Notes under the pieces: model-generated
Database searches by the model: none
What the model was told of the DNA's origin: nothing
Seen by the model: the letters and a program-made list of their open reading frames with translations, nothing else
Made by a program: the position numbers and the translations under genes
In this document: positions 35,400-49,400 of the stretch, piece after piece
How positions within the stretch are numbered: position 1 is the stretch's first letter
How the letters are laid out: each line of letters opens with the position of its first letter
Assembly: GCA_013397435.1 (NCBI GenBank)
Contig: VZRG01000526.1
Coordinates: forward strand, 62,001 to 126,000
Source: Erythrocercus mccallii
Lineage: Eukaryota; Chordata; Aves; Passeriformes; Dicruridae
Reading direction: 5' to 3'
Length of the DNA stretch: 64,000 nt

Positions 35400-38300
35400 G
35401 CTAAGAATTGGAGTGAGTAAATGGCAAGCGTTTGCTGCTGGGAAAGGATTCCTGTAAGTATTACAGATGTGACAGTGTAGAAGGAAGTACGCTTGGGCAT
35501 GTCCAGCCCAGCCCTGGCAGACCTGAGCCTCCAGCTGACTGAGTGAAGGACAGATTTAAAATGTGCCTCTGGGAGGTATTAAAAGATCTCTTGTTCTGAA
35601 ATACCTGAGCTTGCTGATGTGCCTGAGCACAGGTTGCAGAAAGCTCAAAATGCTCACAGGTGGTAAGAAACGTTTCAAAGTTTGGGTAAGTGGGGTTTTT
35701 CTATGCAAGAACTTGGAAGCGCCATTGCTCTCAAACAATCTGAATGCCAAAGACAATGGGAAAAGCATCCATTACCACCCTTAGTTCTTTTTCACCCTTC
35801 ATCTGCAGAGGTAGTCACTATACTGTATTAAAAATAATTTAAAGGTGTGATTTCTCAGGAGCTGTGAATTTTGTGCTTTCTGCACATGAAGATGTTTCAG
35901 TCTCCATTTCTAGATATGACCTACCCGGGATTTAGTTCATTTGGCAAGGCTCTTAACATGGTTTTTCAATAGCTGTAAGAATATAAGAATCACCATGTCT
36001 CCCACACTGGCTAGTGATCCTTCTAGAAGGAGATCTCCACTGGTGCCCACTCCTGTCCTTCACTGATCAGAGCTGTGCAATTTCCTGACACAAAGGCTGC
36101 ATTTGGATCATGCAAATGCAAGTGTTTTCCAGCCAAGTGTCTGTGTAGGTCATGTCTCTTGAAGCTGTTTTGTTTGCTTCTACCATATTCTGTGGCAAGC
36201 ATGCCCCTGATGGAATTGTGCTGTGTAAAGCAGAGTTTCTTTTCAGTTTGGTTTAAATCTGACTTCACTGAGTGCTGATGAGTTTTGATTTTACAAAAAC
36301 AGCAATTACTTGCTCCCTATTCATCTTTCACTCTTTTACAGACATAGTATTCCTCACCTTGAGACATTTTCAGCCTGCAAAGTAAGTTACCTGATCTCTT
36401 GTGATGAAACCACTTTGTACTTCTGATCATTCTTTTTTACTTTAATTTTTCTTTCTCCTGTTTCTGTCTCTGTGTTGCACAATTTCTGAGATACAGTGGA
36501 AGGACCATAATATTCAAAATGAGGATTTGCCATAGAATTGGTCTGTAGTTTAAATCTATTTTTTCACCATTTTTTTCCCTGGGAATTGTTAATGTTCTAT
36601 TTGCCTTTTGGCTGTCATAGACTACCGATTGTCTTGCAACTATGCAAAATGACTCCCAAGTCCCTGCACTGAAAAAGAGTAATTTAAAACCAACTGTGTG
36701 ATGCAGTTAGTATTTTTCTGAATGACTATGAAGCTTACTAGTCAGCCTTTTGTACTAAGATTTTTCTTCCTAGCTCTGTAATTTTGTCATCAAGAAACAC
36801 TTGTGTTTTCCTTTGTCAGATTATCTGTTAAAATGTTGAACAGATGCCCCCTAACATGCCCTCTCAGGCATTCTAGGTTTTAGACAGCCTTGAGAAGCCT
36901 CATTTCCTGGAGAACCTTTTTTTTTTTTGAGGGACTTAGTAGGGGAAAAAAAACCCCAAACCAACAAACAAAACAAAAAACCCTCCATACCCATACAATG
37001 TACAGGTGGCTTAGTATTTCAGGGATATGGAACTACTGCAATACTGATGGCAGAAGTTGGATCCCTTTTTTTGTCTTCTCAAATGGATTTTTTGTGTGTG
37101 ATGCCAAAAACAAGTTGGGTGAGTGGGACAAATTACCAGCAGCTCTTTCACTGGTAGAAAGTATGAGGAAGGGGCTGCTTCTCCCAGATTAGTGTTGCTG
37201 CCACTTTTTATTTCCCACAGGCCTGGTCCAGCATGCTTCTGTTGTAAATCCTGCCCCAGAACCTGCTCTCTTCTTACAAGTTCACTCCAGAGCTCTCCCC
37301 CTCCTATTACCTGTTGATGCATAGCATGCCCTATTCTCTCATTCTTCTCTAAAAATACAATAAAATAAGCCCCAAGTCTTGTTTTTGATAGGGATTTATA
37401 AAAACCTGGATAGTGAGCTTTCATGTCACTTTCATTCCCAGTTTTAGAAGAGAATTATACACGAGCTGGCTTGACTAGAGCACACCTACTAAGGATTTAA
37501 ACAGGAATGTGCTATTTTCAACCTGTAATTGGTTTCTCTTCTAAAACACTTTTTTTTTTTTAATTTGGAGTGAATACCGTATGTCTAAAATGAATGCCAA
37601 CAGCTAATACGAAAGTCCACAAAGATAAGCAGTCTATTGCAGTTGCTTGAGGTTAATGTCACTATAGCTCTCCTTTTGCACCCTTTTTCTAGCCATAATT
37701 CCATAAAGTCCACAGAGGCTTATATATAGTTATTCACTCTGTATGTATTGCAGCTGAAGGAGGTAAATTTTGTTTCCTGATTTTAACAAGTATGTGGACT
37801 TCACCTAAGCTGTGATATGCCTAAGCACATGGTTAAACTCCCTTGTCTCTGAGTGAAGAAAACAAGTTCAACTTTCCAGATACAAATGACTCACAGGAAG
37901 CTGTGTAAGTTCATTGGATTTTTTTAGCCTTTTTGTAACATCTTCTGCCAAAGGGGAACATACAGCCTATTACCAGTGAAAGAAAACGCTAAGAAAAGTT
38001 TAGTTTACCTTTGTAAGGTCAACTGTTTTTCCTCTGGAGTCTTCTTCCCCTCCAATAAAGAAGCAACTGATTACCTCAAATCTGTCCCTAATTTTTTTTT
38101 TTTATAGGTCACCCCTATATTCAATGTATTCAACTTCTGCTTCAACATGGAATGCACAATAGGAATGGCCAACAAAGATTAGCTCATTAAACTGCACGTA
38201 ATTACTACAAAACAGCTGCTTTTAAAGACCTTCAAAAGAACATTTTTTCCTCTAGCTGTGCTCATTTTTCCTTTGATACACATAAATTTAATGCTAATAC

Positions 38301-38430
38301 ATCTTAGATTCACAAATTGCCTTTTTTCATACCTGTATCACAGTAACTCATGAACTTAGAGCCACACAATTAGCTAATCAGCCTTTTGCAAAGTACAGAA
38401 ACAAAGTTAGGAAAAAAGGAGACAAGAAAT
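35400..38430. other. Intergenic, no gene recognised
   Basis: AT-rich sequence lacks recognisable coding exons or CR1 copies. Simple A- and T-rich tracts occur near 36917-36985. Short ORFs are not convincing. Confidence 0.55.
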
Positions 38431-39270
38431 TTTATACATAAGTATATTTATTACAGAAAAATAATCAAAAGTAAAAAATAACCAAAATTACATTTAAAGC
38501 AAAGTTCAATAGCTAAGCTGTAATCCCAAGATGTAACACTGACCACAAGAAAAACCTCTGAGAGTCTGACATGCAAGGTCCTCACACATCACTCTCCTTG
38601 GTGTCACCTGGGTGTAATGGCTTCCCTCAGATAACCCAGCTGGTGCAGCTTCTGGCTGTTATTGTGACAGCAGATGACAGATGAAGGGGAAGTAGCTCAG
38701 ACATGTCACCATGCAAGTTTTGGTGTCTATCACAGTACACCCATGACAATTACATGATTTTCACAAAGGAGGTTGCCTTCTCTGTGGTTGTGTAACTCCC
38801 TCTCCCTGGTGCTCACCTGCCTGTACACAGCCGCAGCCGTGACACAGCACTGCTGTGTATCTCTCACTCCAATGGAAAGTGCTGTGGAAAAATACCCTAG
38901 AAAAGTAACAAGTGTAAAATTGAAGTCCCTGTTGAGACAGGGGTTCTTAGTAGCTCAAGAATTCAAGAGGCTAAACACCAAGTAGAAAAGTATAAAATCT
39001 TATAGTACAAAAGCTAATCAGTCTAACCCTTCCCCTTCTGCCTGGTGGCTGCATGGCTAGGAAAGGCCATTCCCATCAGGGAATTGAGTATTCAGTCTAA
39101 TCACTTTGTCAAATCCAGAATGTCTTTTGTGTTTACTAACCAATTAATAGTTACATTATACTTTCCCATACTATATATTTTGCTTACAGGATTTCTTTGT
39201 GTCCAGGTAAGGATGCCCAAAGAAGCTAATTCAAAAGAGGGGCACTAACCATAGGCATAGTATAAAAGCA
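38430..39270 (-). repeat. Possible old LTR or 3'-end-like segment
   Basis: On the minus strand there is an AATAAA (tttatt at 38449-38454) after a stretch of moderate GC beginning tgtgatagacacc, which resembles an LTR U3-R arrangement or the 3' end of a transcript. I cannot match it to a named family and see no target-site duplication. Confidence 0.25.
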
Positions 39271-39704
39271 AACAGAAAAAGCCCACAGAAGACAGTCTTC
39301 ATCAACTGACAGCGAAGCCCAAACTTTTCAGCAGCTGTGCATTTATTTCCATGTGAAAGCCATCACTGTGTTTAGGGGAAGTGCCTGCTTTTGATTTCCT
39401 GAAATGCTTCATCGAAGATTGTGTGTCCTGCTATTTGTAGAGAGCCACCTAGGCTTGGGGTTTTTTCAGCATCTGGTGGCCTCAGATTTTGTGCAACCAT
39501 AAACTGTTCCAAAATATTGTGTGTTCTTGTTCACACACTTTTGGTATCCCTGGCAAAGTGGACCTTTGTGTAAAACTGGCTTATGGGAAGTTTGTTCAGC
39601 ACAGTAAGTGCAATCTGACAATACCCTGAATTTGGTACTCTTAAAGTACTCCATAACCAGGGGGTCAGCTCAAAGACTGAACAGCTGCTTCACTGTGTAA
39701 ACCA

Positions 39705-39815
39705 TTTCACAGAATTCACCAAATAACTAGGTTGGAAGAAACCTTCAAGATCATAGAGTCCAACCCGTGCCCTAACACCTCAACTGAACCATTTAAACAT
39801 CCTCACACCCTTTCC
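39705..39815 (-). mobile_element. Short CR1 3' end fragment
   Basis: Reverse-oriented CR1 tail: cagaattcaccaaataacta, then ggttggaagaaaccttcaag and gagtccaacc, the typical inverted CR1 3' UTR. Only the last ~110 bases are present. Confidence 0.85.
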
Positions 39816-41227
39816 ATTTGACATAGACAAACATTCCAACATAAACCACTTTGTCTGTTACACAAAGTATTACCAGCATATAAATACACTAGACAAATGT
39901 AATTTTTCAGCACTAAGAGCTAAATTGCATTGAAGAGAAGAAAATAAACCAACACGTGCTGAAAAGAGAGGAGTGTATTTCAAAAAATGCATTTCAAAAA
40001 CCACATTTCAAAAACCTGGTATTTCATACCAACAGAACTAAGTAACAATATGCAACTATTTCAAATAAGTGAATTTATACCAAATCTAAGAGATAGAATC
40101 ACAAAATTATTATTTCTAGTCTACAGGAAAGTGCCTTGAAAGAAGATGGTCCATAAGGTTTTTATCCTGTTCACCACATCTGTAAAGAGAATAAAAGGAC
40201 CTGTTATTTTTGTGAGTGCCACCTTGCTTTCAATGTGAAATGTGGAGCTTCTTGGTGATTTCTCTGAGAACATTCCAGAGTCCCTGAGGATAAAAGACAT
40301 TACTTTTGGACTCCTAAACATGAATACAATTTTATCTTGGTGGTCTTCCTAGGTACTGCCAGAGCTTGCACCATATGTTTCACACGGATAGTAGCAAAAT
40401 GTGCTCAGCAGGGCATCTGCACATTTTTAGAGCACACCATGCTAAATTAAGAATTTTTATTGAAACATAGAAGAGGTTTAACAATACAGAAAACAACAGA
40501 ATGCTTACAGTACTTCTTTTCCTAAGTTTCTAAAACCTCTCCGTCAAATCTGATTTCTGGCAAATTCAAAATACCACACTGGCCCAAATATAATGGCTTT
40601 TTCATTACAGCAATTAAAACTTGAAAGAAATACACATAGCTTACATTTGTTTTCAAACTAAGTTTCTGACTAAGCTTTCAAGCCCTTTTAAAAACAAGAA
40701 GACCTAAGCTGCTGGTAAAATGTGCAGCAATCAAGGTCTTTGATGAACATGTGAGCTGGAGGAGGGAACAGGTTCCACAACAGAAATTTCGGGACCCATT
40801 ACAGGAAAAAAAACCAAGGAGGGAGCCTGTGGCATCCTGTGTTCTTCCCCTCAAAAAGCTGCAAGGCTCCTTTTATATTTGAGACAATCTGGAATTTATT
40901 TAAAAGCTAATCGGTACTTGCACACCAGAAAAAATATTGTCAGCTGAGAGAGGAAGGCTGAAAAATAAAATATGTTTGGACTGAAGGTTCAGCAAACTGC
41001 AGCTGCAACTAACAGCAGAGGTGAATCCCACAATAAATATTTGATTCCTCTACACAGGTAATTGCTAGTAAGTGACCATTCTAAGTTAAATATGCTTTGG
41101 AGTCCTTATTTGAAATAAGTGAGCCTACATAAGCATTTGTCTAACACAAAATCTTCAAAAGCAGTTAATCAGCACAGTATTGCAAGAGGTTAATTAAGCT
41201 CATAGGTGCTTCTCAGGTTGCTTTGCC

Positions 41228-41729
41228 TGAGATTCTCCTTGAGGTTGCTGTTCCCCAAGGTAATAAGGTTTTCTCCTAGGGTTGCTGTTCCCCAGGAGTT
41301 TCCTTGAGGTTGCTGTTCCTCGAGGTAATAAGGTTTTCAGTCTTCTCTTTGCCCTAGGTGTCTCACACCGAAGCCAGAGACGACAAGTTGAGTCCAGCAG
41401 TCCGTGTTATCAAAGTTGTTTATTCATAATTATCTATCAGTTCTTGTTCGGCTTTGCAAAGCGTCCCCAACAAAGCAAGACACGCGGCTGGACTGGGCGG
41501 ATCAGAGAGTCCCGTACCTTAAGTACCGTACCCTTGACCCAACCACAATTCACAACGTATTTTTCCTTTACAAAAATTTGCCAATGTCTACTACCTATGC
41601 TAACATGTCAATTCTACTCTAAACCAATCTCTAAAATCCAACTCAGGAAAAGATGGGGGATGAGAGCAAGAACAAGGAGCATAAGGGCCACACCCCAAAT
41701 CCTCCATCTTGTCTCTTCAGCCCCCTACA
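41228..41729 (-). mobile_element. LTR-like element, minus orientation
   Basis: Reading the minus strand, the segment begins TGTAGGGGGCTGAAG (plus 41729), has a CCAAT-type attgg, and an AATAAA in atgaataaac near plus 41424-41429, followed by an R-U5-like stretch with acggactgctggactcaac. The end near plus 41228 is tgagattc, that is TCA on the element strand. This layout is that of an endogenous retrovirus LTR. No coding region adjoins it, so it is probably solo. No convincing target-site duplication was found, so the limits are approximate and no family is named. Confidence 0.6.
41237..41340. repeat. 65-bp tandem repeat within the LTR
   Basis: The motif ccttgaggttgctgttcc, followed by aggtaataaggttttc, occurs at 41237 and again at 41302. 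A third, shorter gttgctgttcccc lies between them. The repeat is in the U5-side portion of the LTR. Confidence 0.8.
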
Positions 41730-41779
41730 CTAAGAATCCTAATTTCTATATTTATATTCTATAACAAACCAGCTACTAC

Positions 41780-42840
41780 TTATTTTAAATTCTATGGGTT
41801 TGTGCTTCTTCCTGCATGTGAGTATTCACTCCCATGGCCAGGGATCACAGGCAGTGTCCTGCTGGGCTCTGTATGAGTCTGGCTGACCCCCCTGTACAGA
41901 TCCCAAACCCTCCAGGGCGGCCAGAGGGATATCCTGGACTCCAACAGGTGCTAATGGATTTAGAGTGTTATTTATTCAGAGTTATCTAAGTCTGGCTCAC
42001 TCCCTCCTTCATGCTGGCACTAGCAGGAAACCCTTCAGAAAGTTTTGGGGGATTTTTTACCCCATCCTCATAGCAAACTAGAGCAGAGAGCTGGTCTGGA
42101 GGGCCAGCTCACTTCATGATCTCTATAGTTGGCACAAGAGAGGCACTGCTTTTGGCACAACCCTGTTAGGTGAGCCTAAGCCAAAGTGAATTTTCTGCTA
42201 GTGGCTGAGCACTTGCAGCACTTGATATAAAATTCTGAACCAGTGGCAAAGCTGATTAAAATCAGGACTTTATTCTAATGGCTCTTTAAGGACTCTGAAA
42301 ACTCTTTTCAATCCTCACTGCCACAATGTATTGTTGCATAGTAGAAGTCCATCAAAATCTCTCTTCTGGGCAAACAAACAGGTTCTGATAGGATATTCCT
42401 CTTTATAGACTGTCTGTGGGCATGCACTTTAGATTAAGATAGGGACCATTACCAATATCCTTGTCTAAATTCCTATATCTGCTAGACTTAATCCAACAGC
42501 TTCTGCATCAGACTTCTGTTCTTAGCTATATAAACTCCCATGGCAGGGTTTCAAACAGGCCCTCTGCTCTCCTCTCTTGCAGGCAGCCAAGCTATTTGCA
42601 AACACTTTCACACATTCTCCTGCCTGCCAGAAATGTAGGCCAGCTTACCACAAGCAGAAAGTGTGAAAGCATTCTTAAAAAACCCAGCTGCTGGCCTGTT
42701 TTTCATAGAGTGCAAGTCCTTTTAAACACTCCCTTACCTTCTACCCTGTAAACCCTCCTTTTTCAGAGGGAACTTCCCCCTTTCTGGGGTGAGAACACCA
42801 CATGAGCCATGTCCCCTGCCCCACCACGACAGACTGCTCT
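41780..42840 (-). repeat. Possible second, older LTR-like segment
   Basis: Next to the first LTR, the minus strand has another AATAAA (plus 41970-41975, in ttatttattc) with GC-richer sequence downstream that resembles U5 (ggagtccaggatatccctct). Further out lies a moderately GC-rich stretch up to about 42840. It may be an older LTR beside which the first one inserted. Evidence is structural only. Confidence 0.3.
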
Positions 42841-43330
42841 TGCACCACTATTACGCTTCCCCACTAAGGCTCTAGCCAAATTGTAGTACTAAATGCAAAA
42901 ACCCCACACGCAGCTGTGTCTGCTTTTAGTTCTCAATATTTCAATGCATTTCTAAATATCAACATAACCCATAATTATTTGATTCTTAAGTAAAAGAAGC
43001 TGGAAATTGAAAGAAGATGTATTTGTTTTAATACGAGCAGTCAATCCAAATTAATTCCACTTAGGTTAATCAGCAATACTCAGCTACAGCTAAAGAAAAA
43101 ATTCCTCAGAGATGAGGGATCTAAAATTAGCATGAAAGGTATGTAATGTAAAAATTAAGAAACAAAATTAATCAAAAATTACAGATACAGAATATTTCCT
43201 TGAGTAATGATTGGATTTTGATCCATTATTAAAATCTGTGATTTTCACTATATTGATCGAACGAAGAATACCATTCAACATGGAAAATAACATGAGATTT
43301 TAAAAAAATTACAAGGTTGCCTACCTGGGA

Positions 43331-43412
43331 CTAAGATGCTGAAGGAATTGAACCTTCTTTCTCATTCGATCCAAATTTTGCTTTACATTCTTTGCAAGTG
43401 TGATGACACTGC
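43331..43412 (-). CDS. OCIAD2: OCIAD2 last coding exon
   Basis: Begins after attgtag and encodes QCHHTCKECKAKFGSNEK, EGSIPSAS and TAG. The CxxC pair (TCKEC) is conserved in OCIAD2 and absent from OCIAD1. The 3' UTR continues to lower coordinates; an ATTAAA signal (plus 43027-43032) would give about 300 bases of UTR. Confidence 0.95.
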
Positions 43413-46400
43413 CTACAATATTGAAAACAATTGAATATATTGAAAACATTGAAGAATTTTGCTGGATTTCTTCTAATACAACCATATAGCATGATGGCAA
43501 AAGTTCCTGAAGAAGTAATCGCTTGCCTATATTCCTAAATTTTTTTAATATGGGATATAAACTGCAAAATATGACATCTAAATGTCTCAGCCAATAATGC
43601 CCATTAATTAGTATTAAGTACTCCTGCTAGCAAAATGTAACAGGATTTCCTAAGCAGCAAAAGACATTGTACCTATGAGCAAACTAAGCTAGGAATAAGG
43701 TGTATAAGATTTTGTGTAATACCAAGAATATACTTTGTTATGTGGGGGAAGAATACAAGTAGAGAAATAAATGGGCAATGAAGAAGCTTCCCATTATCAG
43801 TCAGGCATTTTTATAGGCATAAAAGCTCATGCTAGTCTGGGGGAAAGATATGGAAAGACAAAGGAGAATGATTTTTTTGGATAGGATTTTTGGAAATGTG
43901 TTTTGTGAGTGAAAGATTTATATTTTATTGAGTATAAAGCCATACTGAGAATGGAGAGTATAACGGGCAGCTGAAGGAGGAGCTGGGAAGGAAGTCAAAG
44001 TCTGATTTGATGTGAAGGAGTACTTTGTGTGTTGAGAGTTGAGAAAACAATGTTGAAAAATGTTGAGAAAACAATGACTGAAACATGGAAGCTCCAGGTG
44101 ACAGAAGACAACCATTGAGATCTTATGGTTAGAGGTGCAAGGTGGAAAAAGCACCCTCTCAGTTCGTGCTCTTCATGGTTTGGTATGGCAGCATGAGGTT
44201 GGGCAAAGCCGTAGAGGAGAGGGACATTGGAATATGGGTTGAGATTGACATTGTTGTTAAAATGTGAGAACATTATAAAAAAATAATAAATAAAAATAAA
44301 TAAAATAAAAATAAAATAAAATAAAAATAAAATAAAATAAAATAAAATAAAATAAAAAAAAAAAAAGCATATTTGGCCAGAGGTATGTTCCAAAGGAAGA
44401 CTCAAAGGATTGAAGTGATAGCATGGACAATCTTAGCAGCATGATACTAAATGAAAAGAGAATTAGTAACTGTTGTCACATCACACCTAGAAGTACAATA
44501 ATTTCATTTAAATAATAGATATCCTAGTAACAGGTATTACAATGAGTTTAATTTGCATTTTCTGGAGAATGTGAAGTAGTTTCTAATACTGCAATATATA
44601 GCCAGGACTATGATTAGTACCTCAGGATCTAATCAAAGACTATAAATTCATAGTTTTGCTGCATATAATTTTTAGTGTGTTTTAGACTATTTTGATCTAG
44701 GCTTAATAATTTAAGTAAGCACAGACCTCTTTTGTTGTGGACCAAATGGTGCAATACCAATTTTCTGAAACTTCTTCTGGCATTCTCCCATGTATGACAT
44801 CTTTCCAATGGCAAAACCCAAGACACCAGCAACTATAGATACAGATAAAAAACCATTGTTAATATAACAGCTTAAATCAGGAGTGTGCAATTGGCTCCAT
44901 TTTCATCTTATAACATTTACAATTATAACATTTTCATCTTATAATTGTGTACCAGATCTTCTCAGAACACATCACAAATACGTGAAGTTATACAGGGTTT
45001 ACAGGGGTGAATTCAATAACTACTGAAAACCGGTTACCTATCATAAGAGAGAGTAACTGGTCCAAAATAATTGATACAGAAAAAGGATATAATATTCCTG
45101 CATACAGGGAAAGGATATAATATTTAGAGGAACAGATTATAGAAAATAAAATTAATTCACAATGTCAGCACTAATTGTTCTTGCCTTTGATTGCACACCA
45201 TAGTTTACTTCTAATGATCACACTTTTAACACAAACTTCTCTGGCCTTCTAAGAGGCTAGAACATCAGCTTGCCATACTGGTGCACTGTAGCTTTCATTC
45301 ACTAGGGTCAGAATATAACTTGCTACCAAAATATTTAAATTAGAAGAATCTCGTTTCATACATTTATTTTTAAACACATCAGATACCCGATTTCCTAATC
45401 TGCTGGGGTAACATATAAATTCCTAAAAAAGAAGATTTTGGAAAGAAATTCAGACAGATGCGTCTAAGGTCTGCATATTGCCTGTAAAGAACCTTTTCTT
45501 TCCTTTTAGAATTGAGTACAACTTACTTGCCATCTTGGGGTATGGACCAAATCTTGGGTTTGCTGAGAAAATGCCTACAATAAAAGGAAATAGTCAGAAA
45601 GCTTATTCACTTGAGGAACTCACCAGCAATCAAAACCAGGACTCTAATTTTCCTATAGCTTTTGCACTTCTTAAGGTGAGGATGGTATGAAGTCCACTAA
45701 CTCAGATTTCAGTACATCAGGACACTTTCTATTCCACTAGTTCTTAGTGTTTGGGGCAATCCTACAGTTATAGGAGGAAGAGAATCTGGACTTTGCAGGA
45801 TTCAGTTCAAGCAGGAGTTCAGTGTAAAATAACATGAAAGCAGCATCTCTGCCACTAGTGACACCTGCAGCACTGCAGAGGAAGTGATGGTAGCTTATGT
45901 TTCAGCACAAATCAACCCTGCATATAAAACAGCAACATTAAATCTCTTACACAGGATCCAGCTCCTTGTGCTAAGTAGGATGAAAATGCTCTTTGGTAGC
46001 TTTCTGTGGCTATCGATTAAAACTGTACCACTGGTAGCTAGCCTTTTACTCTGGAAAGGAAAGATCACACATTTTGGCCTTTAAGAGAACACAGTGTGCT
46101 AAACAAGAAAAGCAAATTATTACCTTTAGCTTTTCCACCAAAATCCACATTCCCCCAGTTAATCTCAGGAGGTGGAACCAGTATTCCTCTGAGAACTATG
46201 TGTCTGGCAGAAGAATGCCATGCTGTGGAGGAGGGCTCAACACAGCAAGATTACCGTGGTAAAGGGAAGCGAACACTGGTTGCAATGTTACATGCATTCA
46301 GACAGACAATAATGAGGCTTAGACACTCCAGCATCTTCTAGAGGCAGGGTACTGTGTGCAGCCATCGGAATATTTAGATAGAGGAGTATTCAGCCTATGC

Positions 46401-49400
46401 TAAGCACAAAGGTCTTTGCCCACTGTGATCTATGCAATTTTATACTGGGTCTCTTGGGGGAGGGGAGGAACAAAATGTTGCTTGTTTCTAATCATCTCCT
46501 TAAAACTGCTGACACACAGTAATGATTATTTAATAAGGGCATTTGTTATTTCACAACTGATCAGAAGTACAAAGAACTGAAGTACAAAACTGATTCAAGT
46601 ACAAAGAACAGAAACTGAGAAGAATACCTGGTGCCAGAGGCTGGCATGTTAGCTAAGGAGACAGCCCCAGTGCCCTTCCTATCACTGCTCACCCTTTCTC
46701 GAATGTGTAATGCTTCTCTGACATACTCTTAATCTTACTCCACATCAGCCTCTTGTGATATAGCTTAGCAGATTTCAGGATGGATGCCCCTCACTCTTTC
46801 CCCAAAACACCAACCTCAACCTTATACATAGTCAAGACCCCCAGCAGGGAAACTGAAGGTGCCATGTGTAGAACCAGGCTCATCCACCACATAAACAGCA
46901 TACAATTTTCTTTTGTGTTAGCCTGCAGATTGTGAGCCATCTCTATAGAAAGCTGTCTGTCTCTTCACTTTGGCAGTACTCCTTGTCCCTTTGCACCAAA
47001 GCTGTGGTCATACTGATACATGGTCACTGTAAAAACATTGCTAGTGTTTTCAAATAAAACAGTTAGAGCTACAGTACCCAATTCTAATGCCCCTGCTCGG
47101 GTTCTACAATGCTATGAGCTGCCCCAATGAAGACTCTACTCAAATACATGTGATCATGGTGACAAAATCCAGCCGCCAGTCTTTGGATTTGCAAATTCTC
47201 TTTTCAGTTCATGTTTTTGCAAAAAGATGACTGTGACAATGCACACATAATCAAATCACCATAGCAATGATGGTAATGAGTGAGAAGAATATTTGTCTTG
47301 CAAAACAGCACTTCATTGATGTATCTTTTTATCTTTACCTTTTGAGATTAGCCCCTGGGTGACAAGCATGCTCCCAAGAGATAAAGGAAGAGCTGTGAAA
47401 ATGAAAAGGAGAGTAGCTGGGATCAGCCAAAAATTGTTTTGTATTTGGTAAATACTCTCTTATACGTTAAATGTTTTTTTCTAATGTTAAACACATTATT
47501 TCTAAACATTAACTTTGCCTACTGTCTTAATCACCTATTACATCTGCTCATTCACATTACAAAGCAAAGATGCCCTCACACAATGCCAGACATCAGCCAT
47601 GCTATAACATCTGGAGCTAATGCAATATATATATTTATTAAATAATAGTTTCCACAATCTGAATATCTCCTCTAACTACTGCAACACTTGTAATGACAGC
47701 AGCTCCAATGAAATGCTGAAACCCTTTTCAGTCTTCTCCATTAAGGAAACATGTAATTTAGATACAAACAGAAAGGGTGGAAGTAAAGGCACTAATCACC
47801 AAGCATTGATCTTTTAGATGTCCTAACATATGAAGAATTTCACAAAAGAAAGACACACAGCCATGCCTGCCTTCCATTCAAAGGCAAGGGTAAGTATGTA
47901 ACAAAGTAAAACATTCTTAAGGTGGTTGTAATAACAGACTTCAAGAATAGAACGAATTCTACAACTGCTGAAGTTCATATTGAACAAGAGTCAATTCAAC
48001 CACCTTTACCTACAACAATTATGCAAATAATTCAATTAAACTTTTAAGAATACAAAGCTTAACTTAACATGACAGAGTTAACCCACAACAGTGATCCAAC
48101 CAAAAAGCATTTTGCAGACAGTTTTGCATACATACATCAAGATGTCATTCTGTGTGGTAAGTCTGGTAAGAATGACTTTGGATCACTCACCTCTGTACCA
48201 GAAACTTTCCTGTTTGCATTCTTTACAGATCCTTGCAATCTCTTTGTCTTGAATTTGGGAGATGGGACAAAATAACATTGGCTGAAAGCATAAATCTGGA
48301 TTAGTTTACTGAATTTAATCTCACAGGAAGAAAAAAAATTTAAAAAGATAAATTTTTAAAAAGAAATAAAATACAAAAACTTCCAAGCAAAACTCATTCT
48401 GTTGTTAGCAGTGTGATGAAATCTTGATACCCTAAGACAAAACCAGAAAGAACTACATAGGTTTTATGTTTAAACCACCCATCTTGTTGGTCTTTACTTT
48501 CCTAAAATTGCTCACCTGCTGCTTACCCCAGAAGCATATTGCTTTATATCTGTTAGTCATTTTATTCTCATGAGCTACATTATGTCTCCCAGAAAGAAAT
48601 GACAGGAAATAAAGGCAGAGTGGCTGTTTTCAGATATCAAGTTCTGCTCTATACAGAAGTCAACTAAAGTTCAGTAAGAGCAGATTTTGCAAGTATTTAG
48701 AAGTGGGTCAACATAAACTCTGCCAGACTCCCCACTAGTAGAACTTTCTCTCTGAGCACTTTAAATATATGCATGGTATTAATTGAACTCAAGTATACTG
48801 GCTCCACCCTAATAAAAATCAAGCCTCCAACAGACTTCTTTAAGGCAGCTCTTTTTTCACCCATTGTGATTGTGAGGAAAAAGTGACAGTATTCCTCCTT
48901 GCATTCTACTATGCAGGGTATTGACATGTAGACATAAGAAGATTATTTTTCTTTCTTTAAGGAAAGACTCAGTGTTAGCATTTGAAGTGTCATTATCAGA
49001 CATCTGAGATAAATGAGGGTACTGGTTTTGACTGGACAAGAGTTTATTTTCTCCACAGTAACTGACATGGTGCTAAGTTTTGGATTTATGACCAAACCAG
49101 TCTTCATAATACAGGGATATTTAATTACTGCTGAGTAGATCTTACACAGAGTCAAGGCCTTTTCTGTTTCTCAGGCTGTCCCACCAGCAAAGCAGCTGTG
49201 GGCGTAGAAGAATTTGGTAGGGGACACAGCTGGGACAGCTGACCCCAGCTGATCCAAGGGATATTCCAATTCCATACCATGACATTGTGCTCAGCAAGAA
49301 AAGCCAAGGGAAAGGAGTTGTCATTAAGTTAAAATTAATTGAAATTTTAACACTTTTCTGCAAAAACACAACATCTTCAAACATACATATTCTTGAAAGA

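Noticed and set aside
39241..39300. TATA-like gtataaaagc on the plus strand as a promoter
   Set aside because: No coding exon or CpG island downstream; TATA-like strings are frequent in AT-rich DNA.
44257..44442. Phe/Tyr/Leu-rich membrane-like frame on the minus strand
   Set aside because: Translation of the (TAAAA)n simple repeat.
45478..45690. Plus-strand 70-codon frame
   Set aside because: Shadow of OCIAD2 coding exon 4, which lies on the opposite strand.
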